From contig CM035167.1 in NCBI GenBank assembly GCA_020205615.1, positions 139,886,568-139,950,567 on the forward strand: a stretch of 64,000 bases of DNA, read 5' to 3'. Shown here piece by piece: positions 49,413 through 60,300 of the stretch (positions within the stretch are counted from its first letter, which is position 1; each line of letters starts with the position of its first letter). The notes under the pieces are model-generated. The model was not told where the DNA came from. It did not search any database and saw only the letters and a list, made by a program, of their open reading frames with translations. This DNA comes from Panax quinquefolius. Its lineage: Eukaryota; Streptophyta; Magnoliopsida; Apiales; Araliaceae. Made by a program: the position numbers and the translations under genes.

Positions 49413-51885
49413 GTGACGCCCCCCAAAATTAGGTATACATCACCCATCTTGGGTCGCCAGATACATGGTACGTAATTCAAATACAACTTATTAATACAAT
49501 TGTAAGTATACAATACGACAAAACATAAACCGTGAGTTTGAATACAAATATTATCTACTAGAGATTATACAAACTCAAAAGGAGTCCTCATTACAATTAT
49601 TATCACACTATTTCACGCCGAATAGTGAGGACTACTAATGCTATCCTCTCGACCATCACTCCGCTTTCCCAACTCGTCCCAATTATATTCTCATTTCAAG
49701 AGAATAAAGTGAAAGGAAGGGTGAGCTCAACTAACCCAAGAAGAAATATTATGACTAAGATAATGCAAAGATAAATTATCATTAGTCTCCAATAATGTTA
49801 AACCGATAAAATATAATAGACATCAAGTTTAATCGCAATCTTAACAAGCAATCCATTAAAAGAGTCAAGTAGAAAATAAAATCTACTATCTTTTATGATT
49901 AAAAAGGTTTTTCATCATCATTATCGGCCGAGACTCACTTAATAAATATTCCACATCATCGAATCACCCCTCGCACTTGCTACTGCCAAGGATATTCTTT
50001 AGTATCACGACCACAATTATCCATGCATTACGGGCCAAGAATATTTGTGTATTCATTAATGGTCATGATCATGCCAACAACTCGCCCATCGATGCATTAC
50101 GCCAATGAGGACTTTTACCACATCACTTGTAACATTACGGTCGTGATTACACCGAATAATCACTCGGTCATAATCATACCAAGTCCATCCATGCACTACT
50201 GAGCCACGTATGATTTTCAACAAAATATAAACATGAGGATGATGACAATGAAATAAGAATTCAATAAAACAAGTTCAAGAATTATTTTATCCAGAATTAT
50301 TAACGTCCCAAATTGTCAACACGATCTCTTGTTTTGTAGAGTAAAATTCAAGAATGATCAGAAGAATATTTCCATGAAAAGATACTGGATGAAGAGCAAA
50401 TATCAAGGATATTCTACTAATTTCATGTAGTATAAAAGTCAAAACTTTAACCAACTGAGTATAATAAAGGATGGAATAACAAAAGAAATCACCATGCATG
50501 CGGTACTTCGCATAGACAGGTTATTCCAACAGAATAATAATAACGGAACCAGTGTCGACAAAATTTTGCAATCGGCGGGATGTTCCAATGTAATAATAAA
50601 GACGGAACCATGTCCGGGTGTAAAACACACATATACACGATATTCCAATAGAATAATAATAAGATTTTAACCAGTCCGATGTAACACGAACAGCATGTAA
50701 TGTTCCAACGGAATAATAAAATAATGTCACCAAGTATAGGGTAGACCGCGTATACAGGTTATTCCAACAGAATAATAAGAAATGGAATAACAACAGTTCT
50801 CTTCATGAATAAGAAAGAATAACACCCCTTACGAGTACAACAAATAATATTCCCTACCTTAAGAAGAAAGAGTTTGGATATATAAGTAGTGAAGTAGCGA
50901 GATCACTTTCTTTTTCTCTCTATAGTTTGCTTTCTGTAGTTTGAAGAATTAAATAAGAAAATAATGAAGGAATGAACTTCTATTTATAGAAAAATGGACT
51001 ACATAAGAACTAACTCATACGAATCGGTCCAGATTGATTTACTTTAATCGATGGTCCATATTTAAAGCAAAATCTTTTAAATAAAATATAATATATTCTA
51101 TTTATAATCTAATAAAACGAATAACTTTATAAAAGATTTTACTATCTGAGACACTACTGCAAACACTATGCAATAAAATATAATATATTATAATTATTGT
51201 CTAATAAAATGTATAATTTTAAATAAAATATATTATATAAATATTATATATATTAAATATATATAAAGCATGTGCCAAGAAATCATGGGATACACTCCCG
51301 TTATCAATATTTTCCTTCCTTACCAATTTGTCAACAAAGTTAATATATATATACATATAATAACCTTAATAATACTCTCCCACCAGACAACCCATATCCT
51401 TTTTCTTGATTTCCTTTTAACCTTCCCCCCACCATTTCCAAAACATGACAAAATTATATATATACATATATATACATATATATATATAAAATAAAACTGA
51501 GTGACTTCTCACGTGAAACATCAATAATCAATACCGCTGGTAATCTTCTTATGCAACCACGTGTATTCTCGTATTTTTACTACTGAGTAGTTCAACAAGA
51601 TTAACGGTAAAACTTCCGCCGTTATTTTTAATAAAATATTTTTGTCGCTTTCTCAATCCGATAAATAATTACATTGTGGGGTCCACCAATGATTGAAAAT
51701 TGTACGAATATTCTCTAACTAAAACCTAATATTCCCCACCAATCGAATATAATATAATAATCAGATATTTTGCGTAATTTATAAATACTACCCACAACTA
51801 TACTATTATATCAAATTTATTCCATAATATTCAAAAATGATATTTTATAAAAATTCATTTTATTCATAAAAATTGGGGTCTTACA
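49413..51885 (-). repeat. 5' LTR of the outermost element
   Basis: From CCGTGACGCCCC to GGGGTCTTACA, followed by TTCAT at 51886-51890. It contains the inverted ~60-bp array (50510-50790), a TATA box (about 50985), the AT-rich U3 block and short (AT) runs (51339-51490). Confidence 0.86.
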
Positions 51886-51890
51886 TTCAT
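51886..51890. repeat. Target-site duplication (TTCAT), right copy
   Basis: Matches 1426-1430 and marks the right edge of the nest. Confidence 0.85.
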
Positions 51891-54324
51891 AATTATATTG
51901 GCATAAACTAAATGAATTAATGTCAATTTAAGTTTAAAATTGACTTTTAAAAAATTAATATTGATCTTCTAAATATAATTTAGAACAAAATGAGTATTTA
52001 AACATTCAAATCAGACAATAAAAAACACTTTGTATAGTAAAAATAAACTAATATTCTATTTGCATTCTCTTTATTTTATTTATTTATTTTACTAATTAAA
52101 TATCTCATAACACTAACCCCAACCTAAATAAGACGCGATGAGAGAGAATGACCAACTCTCAATTATTTTTAAATTTTATGTATTGAATCCAATATTTTTA
52201 TATTCGAACCAATCATCAATTAAAAAAGGTATCGGATCTAACCAATGATCGAACACAATAACGTCATTAATATATAAAAAATATATTATTAATAATTAAT
52301 AAAATTTTAAAAAATATCATTTTTAATGAATTAAAACATAAGGTTGAGTTGCACTGTTACTACAAAAGTGGTTAATTTTAATATTTTAAAAAATAGTGAA
52401 AAAAATTTAAAATCTTTTCACCGGATCAATTAATCGATTTTACTAATTAAATCGATGATTAACCGGGTCAACTGATTAAATCAATAAAATCGAGTTAAAT
52501 TAGCCCAAAATACCGACGAATTTTAATTTTTACTGATTAAACCGATAGCCCAATCCAAATTTAATAACCATGATTGAATCTAAATAAAATGACATATAGG
52601 AAAATGACAACTTTAGAAACTAGTTAATATTCTAATAGTATATATATGTTGTTATCTACTCGTTTAGAGAGTTGAATGACAACGTTTATTTTGGTGTGAA
52701 TTATTAACTGTCGGTAAGATTAATTAAAATCAAATTTTTTTAACTGAATGATCAGCTGAATGAATTTAAAAAAATATTAACTATTATATTAAGTAATATT
52801 AAATAAATTTATAATAATTTTAAAATTTTTAGAGGTACTAAAGTTTAGATTTTTCAGACTAAATAGTATAAACAATTTTTTACATTCAGATTCGATTGAA
52901 CTCAGTCTAAATTGATTCAACTACTTTTTTCTTTTTCTTTTCTTTTTTTTTTTTAATTTAACTAAAATTTTGGATCGTCGATTAAATTAAATAGAAAAAC
53001 TTTCTCCATCCAGGACCCTTTAGGTCAAAGATGGAAATAAAGTTCATTAGACTTATTTTTTAATTTTTTTTGTACATGAGAACAAACGTAGACTTATTCT
53101 AATACTAGAAGTTGTTTCCAGCGGGTAGTATGCACACACTATTATTATTATTTTTATTATTGTTATTATTATTATTTTCATAATTTTGACTAAATATTTT
53201 GACTTTTTTCATTAAAGTGTCATGCACCGACTACCTATATCCATGCAAAATTGTGTGATTTTTTTGGTTATTTAATTTTCTTTAGTTTGAAATATATGTT
53301 AAACGCGTTGGCAAAAAAAGTGAAATACATTGTAATGAAAATCCATTTCTTGATTAAAATACAAATATTCAGTTAGGTCATTCATATCCATTAAATGCAA
53401 AATAGTAGAGAGCCTAAAAATTAAGAATCATTCTAGGGGACACGAAGGTTTCCTCCGGGATAGTGACTGGTCGTTTTTTTTTTATTAAATAATTAATTTG
53501 ATTTATTAAAGTTATAATTTTTATAAAATACAATTAACTAGGTTCGTTTGGATTATATAAAAAAAAATGAGAGCATATAGATTGTATAATTATATTTTTA
53601 TATGTATCCAAAATAATACATGATCGTCAGATATTTATAAAAATTTCAATTCTAACAAATCACATTAATTATTTGATAGTCAAAAAAAAAATAAAAAAAA
53701 TATTCCAAGCTGATAACTACCCCAATCGGAACCCGCTGGTCCCCTAGACTTGTTGAAAAATGAATGGGTGAGGATGTTTACTGTACTTGGGTTTTGGTCA
53801 ACAATTATACTAGGGGGATCGGTCATTACCGGTTTTTTAAAAATATATATATATTTTTTTAATTAATCAATAAAAAATAGTATTGCATAATTTATGTATA
53901 TTATTTTTAATGTATTTAAAATAAATCAAATCTTGTAAAAAAAAAAAATTATATATTTTTTAGAATCAAATTAAAAATAAAAAAATAAAAAAATTTGGAG
54001 CGAGAATGGCCGGTCATTATAGAAGGACTATTTTGTCAAATAGTAATATGTGGACTCAAGCAATTAACTAAATTGGTCAACACTTGGACTCAAGCTGCAT
54101 CCCTTTCTTTTTTAGGTAAGTCCGTATTTTCTCATTTCGGATTCTCACCCTTTGCTCCCTGTCTGCAGACTGCAATAGATAAGGATTATTGATTTTGCCT
54201 CTATCTCTGGTCTGGGGTCCTCTTCTACTCCCACCATTAATGGCGATAATCCCATACAGTCAATAACAAACAACACCTATTATCAATTCATCACCTATAT
54301 TTCAGCTCATAAATACTTCCATAT
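51891..54324. other. AT-rich intergenic region and 5' region of the O-fucosyltransferase-like gene
   Basis: I see no supported gene. It holds A/T homopolymer runs and a TTA-type microsatellite at 53141-53176. The stretch at 54000-54324 is richer in C and T and probably contains the promoter and 5' UTR. The short frame at 53995-54192 has no recognisable features. Confidence 0.5.
53141..53176. repeat. (ATT)n microsatellite
   Basis: An imperfect run of ATT/TTA units interrupted by a T run and a G. Confidence 0.8.
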
Positions 54325-57300
54325 ATGCAAACATATGATACACAAATGGGCCACTCAAACCACCATAGCCATCACCAATCCACCGCCGATGGCGGCGTCT
54401 CTCAACGTGTCAACAGCCCTCGATTCTCCGGTCCAATGACTCGCCGTGCCCAGTCGTTCAAACGCAACAGCAATAACCAAAATACGAACACCCACAACGG
54501 TAATTTCAGTAGTCAGTATGAGATTGACTTGCCAGTCAACTCACCCAGATCTGAACTCGGTAATAGCCCAGTTTCTGCTGATGGGTTTGAGTCATTAGCT
54601 GAAAAGAAGCAGGCCCTTCATCATCATTTGATTCAAAGAGTTCACACGAAGAAGCATGTTGGATCCATTAGTGTGGATTTGGTTTTGGGAGGAAAGAAGA
54701 AGCTTGGGCACTGGATGTTCTTAGCTTTTTGTGGAGTCTGTCTATTTTTGGGTGTTTTCAAGATTTGTGCTAATGGGTGGTTTGGATCTGTTATTGAAAG
54801 AGTTGGGTCCGATCCGGTTAGTTCAATTCTTAAAAATTGGATCTTTATAATATATATGTGTTAGCATTTTTAATTTGTATTTGCTATGTTAACAGTTTGT
54901 AAATTTAAAATAAATTTAGTAATCCAGGCGGCTGTTGGATTGTCAGTGTCAAAAGCTTTTATGATTCAATGCAAAAACCAGTAGTGCTTTTCAGCTTGCT
55001 CTTTACACATGTTAATGATTTTTAGAACTTTTTTATGGCTCCCATACCCCTTTTCTTGTTAATAGTTCAGCACAGCTGCACAGGTGTTAGTTTTCAAGTT
55101 TGTAATTTATTTTACCGGATAGCTGTTGTAAAGGACATGGGTGCAAATGCAAGGTAGGAAGTAGTCATATACTATGATATTAAATAGTAGTTTGCTATAC
55201 TTTTCTTTTATTTGATGTAAAAAATCATAATAGGTGAAAGAAGTGTTGGCTAGATAACATTTGGATCTGATGCAATGCCTGAAAGGCTGAAATGATGAAA
55301 TATATGTATAACCAGAGTTAGGAAGTGGGGGACAGGGACTTGTGAAGGTAATAAATAGGTAGAACAATAAGGCATTTTCACTTATTTATGATTAATAGGT
55401 TTAATAAATAGGCTGAACAATAAGGCATTTCATTTATTTATGTTTTAATATATTTTGTTTTCGGTTATATTTGAGATTTTTGTGCAACGTGAAATTTTAT
55501 GCTCTGGAGGAGTAGGTTATTGTGCGTTTTGATTTTACCCTTCCCATGGTGGAGGACCGGTATGATGGTTATCATCTATGAACTGTGAGTCGTTGTCCTC
55601 TAAATTCTATAACATGGTTGCCTTTGGACAGTTTCTTCTCATGCACATATCTTCTTCTTCTTTTTAATAGCGAATTGGACCTAATATCTTTTTGAGAAAT
55701 GATCTTATCTTGTTAATAAATGTGTTCCTTGCTAATTAGGATTTCTTTGACTCCTCCAACACTCGTCTAAATAGAATGGATAAACATTCTCATGGTTACG
55801 GATTTAAGGAGCATGAAAATGATGTTGGAACTGAAGCAACTGATGTTGAACAAACTCTAAAGATGGTAGCATCAGGTTTTGTTGGTACCCACGTCAGCAT
55901 GGCTGATGTAAGTCTCAATTCCAGGTGATATATAGATGTATAGATGTCTAAACATCTATCTCATGATTAATACAATCACTAATCATTTATGGAACTGAAT
56001 GAACAGTATTCAGGTATATGGTCCAAACCCAATAGTGAGAATTTCACTCCGTGCGTTGAGCGGCCAAAAAGTTATCAACGTAAGTCTGTGCAAGTAGTAG
56101 AGTTTACTATCTATTATTTGACCCTGTTTCTCAACCCTTCTTGCCATTCTCGCAGAGCTAGATGCAAAGACGAACGGTTTCCTTCTCATAAATGCAAATG
56201 GTGGCTTGAATCAAATGAGATTTGGGGTCTGGTTCTTGTGCCCTTTTAATGATTTAATAGGCTGTTATTGAGGTTTGCTAATTTACTAGCAACTCTTGTC
56301 TGATAAACCAATAATTTTAAAGTGCAGATCTGTGATATGGTTGCTGTTGCTAAGATCATGAAGGCGACTCTTGTCCTTCCATCTCTTGATCACACTTCCT
56401 ACTGGGCTGATGAAAGGTAATTTCTTTACTGCTGTCACTTTCTTGTAGTATTACATGACAATAGTGCCACTATAAGTGAATGAATAGCTCGAGTATTCTC
56501 ATAGCACAAATGCTGTAATGTTTATCTGCCATTTACTTGTTCCCGTTAAACAAAAATACATCGAGGACAAATGTGTGTGCTGCCTAGGTACTGATAAATC
56601 CAGTAATGATACTATTTTTGCATTGATACATTAGATTTAAATAGGGGTGTTTAAAAAATTCGGTAAATTACTAGTACTGGTCGGTTTGGTATGGTAAATT
56701 CGGTATTGTTTCTAAATGGTTTGGTACCGGTAAAAATATTCGGTATATACTGGTTGTTCGGTATCACTGACGGGATTCAATTTCAGAACCGGTAAACCGG
56801 TCGTACAATTTTATGCATATACCGTATGTATGTGATGGGTTAACTTTTGTATGTAGAATCAATTTATTAGTTAGAAAGCACTACCAAGTAAGGGTGTAAA
56901 CGAGTCGAATCGGAGCGAACAGAGAGCTACTCGAATTCGATTCGAAATGATAAATTCGTACTCGATTCTAAACAATTCAATTATATTTGAAAAATCCTAC
57001 CTGATTCGATGTTCGATCCGACTCGACTCGACTCGACTCGACTTCATTTCGAATATTTATTCAAACTACTCATGAACTTCAAATTCAAGCTCGAATTCGA
57101 GGTTTTATAATAAATATAATTATAAATTAATTTTGTTATTTTACTTAAAAATGAGAAAATATATTTATTATTACACTTTACAAATATAAAATCACAATTA
57201 AAATTAAAACAAAATAATAACTCATTATCCTAATTTGATTTAAATTTGTATATATTATAAGAGAATGTATCGAAATCTAATCGAATATGTATTAACCGAG

Positions 57301-60300
57301 TATGTATTGAATCACAATCAAGAATTCGAGTAGTTTGAATCTTAAACGAGTCGAGTATAATCCGTTTGATTTCCAAAAACTGCTCAGCAACGGTCGGACA
57401 AGTGGGGAATGTTGGGGTGACCCAGAAAAGTTTGGGTAGAGCCGGATCTAAGCGTTGGCTAGGTAAGCGTTGGGGTGGTGAAGGGAGGGCCCCAATTGGG
57501 AGAAAAAAACCCACAACCCCTTGGGGATAAGGTTATCCTGCACTTGGGAGAAGAAGTAGAAAAATGAATAAATATAGTGATAATTTGATTCTTTGCTCAG
57601 ATTCTACTCATATTTTTATTCGAACTATTTTTAATGCTCAGATTTGGATCATATTATTAACAAATCCGAGTCTTGCTCGTATTTTTTCGAGTCGAGCTCG
57701 AACTGTGTTTGCTCGTTTATAGCCTTACTACCAAGTGGCAGGTCTCTTTCACACTTTTTCTCACTGTGACACTGTCCCATCTCTCAAATCCCCTCTCTCC
57801 AAAGTCTTTCTTCTTCATTATGTCTCTGCCATCTACAAGATACACACTATACACTAAACACACATATATGTATGTATTTTAATAATTGAAGAAGATTGTT
57901 TATCTAATAGAGAGAGAGGGCATCATATGACCAGTGCTGTTGGGATTGAAAGAAGCGTGAAGCTTCAGACTTTGGTGGCGTGCGGTGGTGCCATGAGGTG
58001 TGTGGGGTTTTTGGATCTGTTGGTGTTAAAATAAAAGTAAGTCTATTGTCGATGGACGAAATAATAAGTAGATAATAACAAAAGTTTTTAAGGCTGCAGG
58101 TTGCTGGCAGAGAAGAGAGATGAGAGTGGCTTGTTCACACCTTAAAAGTTATTTGGAAAAAAACAGTCGGTAAATAATTAGTACATATCGTATAGTACTT
58201 GTATCGAACCAGGACGCACCAATACGAGATACCGCTATTTAGGTAAATATTAATTTTATAAAAAAAATTGGTAACCTCAAATTGGAATTTTATATTGACA
58301 GATTACCTATCTGGATCTGATTCTATTAGAACTCAAATTCATTTACCTATTAAGATTAAGATCGGATAATAGACTATTTTTGAGCATGTTTAACTTTTTT
58401 TAATGTTGTATATTTCTCGGATTCAAGTGGAGCTCGGATTATTCGGATCTATAATGGAATTGAATCAATAATGATATATAATACCCTTTGGTAATCGGGT
58501 TTGGATTCGGTTCGAACCAGATTCTGATTGTGGCAAACCTGTTGACAGTTTACAAATAATAATTAATATCTGTTATTTTGAAGGGTTCCTGTCGAATTAT
58601 GATTTATTAGATATATCAACATTATTACAAACACAATTACCTTTTTCCACAATGCCCTAATATTCTTCCTACAGTGCGTATTACCCATAGTTTAATCCTT
58701 TTTTCTAAATTTAATAAAGAAATAAACAATCGAGTAAAAAACATGTTATATTTTACTTTTCTTGCAAACAATTGGTGACCTCAAACTCGGTCAAAGCAGA
58801 CTATATATGTTTTCAGTCAACAATATTTCGCAAGTAATATAAGCAGAAAAGTGATAAAAGGAACAAACACATGAATTTATAGTGATTCAATCTCTATCGG
58901 TCCTAGATGGCTACTAAATCAACTCTGATTTCCTTGAAAAATTTAAAATACTTGGTATTCATATGTGATCAAACCTTTACAACTGATCTTATTTTTAGCA
59001 AGATCAAATCTTTATGACCTGAGTGAACCTCGATGTATCCTCATTGAGAGAAATTTAAATACAACTCATATTTGTTTGGATTCGCAAGCTGTATCTTGCA
59101 AGTGTTTGCTCAAGCTCTCAAAAGGTATGTAAAGTTATGAAAGTTTTTCTTTCTAATTTTTTTAAAAATTGATAGGTTTCAAATGCATATAGATAATGCC
59201 AAATTTGAACTTTTAAGTGCAAAGCACTAGGCCAATGTGGGGTTACTACTTCCATAGGACCTCTACTGCTCGTGTGCTTCATATGAAGCTGAGTTTTTTG
59301 ATATTGGAATACCATCCATATGGTTCTTAGCCTTCTAGGAATTTTCATGTTCAAGAACTAAGCCAAGTACTTTTTGGTCAAATAAGGTCAAGTGGTATCT
59401 AAGCAACTTTTCAGAAAAAGAAAATGAAGGTGTGATGGAAAGTTACACGTATACCCTAAGACTAGTCTTTAGCACTATAAACTGATATTTTCATATGCGG
59501 ATACATGTATATCTGTACCCGAAAAATAATTTCAATATCCGTATTAGTATCGTATCCGACGGATATGCAATATGAAATGTATTTGTATCCCTTGGATAAT
59601 ATTTTAATACGGATATTATCCTAATCCGTTTTATATAATATAATATGAATAAATATATCAAATATCCACATATCCGTATTCATTCAAAATAAAATTTTAA
59701 AAGTTTCATTTTTAAATTATTGCACAATGTTAATTTAACAAACAAAAAATTATTCACTCAATCAATTAATAATTAGAAAGGATGTATAATCAACCAAATA
59801 AGACATAATATTCATATGTAATTTTTTATATATCGTATATCATAAAATAGCCATAAAAGATATACTTTCATATATTGTAAATCAATATTAAATGAGAAAT
59901 ATATATATATATAATGATATTACGCTCACTCAATAAATTATCCGGAAAGTTTGGATATTAATCGGATACTTGACGGGACCAAATAGTATATATTTACGGA
60001 AACGGATATTAACGAATACTGATATGAATATGCATATTTCCGTATCCATATCCGTCCATCCGGATACACGAATAATATTCGCTTTGACACGGATACAAAT
60101 AAGTTTTGATGCGGATACGGATACGAATTTTCGGAGCGAATATTGGATATTTCGGACTCCATTTATAGCCCTACAACTACTAGTCTTTTATGAGTTTGAT
60201 AGCAGCTATATTGTTCTCAAGGTCTTGCATGCATCGTCATAAAGATAGCTTACTTTAGTCACAATCACTTCGCACAGATTAGTAGGAACTTATCAAAGTG

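Larger units (their letters stand above)
1431..51885 (-). mobile_element. Outermost Ty3/gypsy LTR retrotransposon (minus strand), host of all nested insertions
   Basis: The element is bounded by inverted LTR termini (TGT...ACA) and the TTCAT duplication. Its 3' LTR occupies 1431-2778 plus 21863-22894 (its first ~100 bp are missing at 22894), its 5' LTR is 49413-51885, and its primer site and gag are 48201-49412. Its own pol region is not seen. It was lost, or replaced by the elements now filling 22895-48200. Its LTRs contain an AT-rich block with (AT)n runs (22340-22590; 51267-51490) that is shared by both copies, supporting the pairing. Confidence 0.8.

Noticed and set aside
51270..51494. 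74-codon frame in the AT-rich LTR block
   Set aside because: Low-complexity (AT)n translation; the equivalent sequence at 22340-22590 does not keep the frame.
53995..54192. Possible small upstream gene before the O-fucosyltransferase-like gene
   Set aside because: 65 codons without recognisable motifs; more likely 5' UTR or promoter sequence.
59938..60242. Overlapping frames of 74-90 codons on both strands
   Set aside because: They lie in and just beyond the GGATA-rich intron element; repeat-driven translation.
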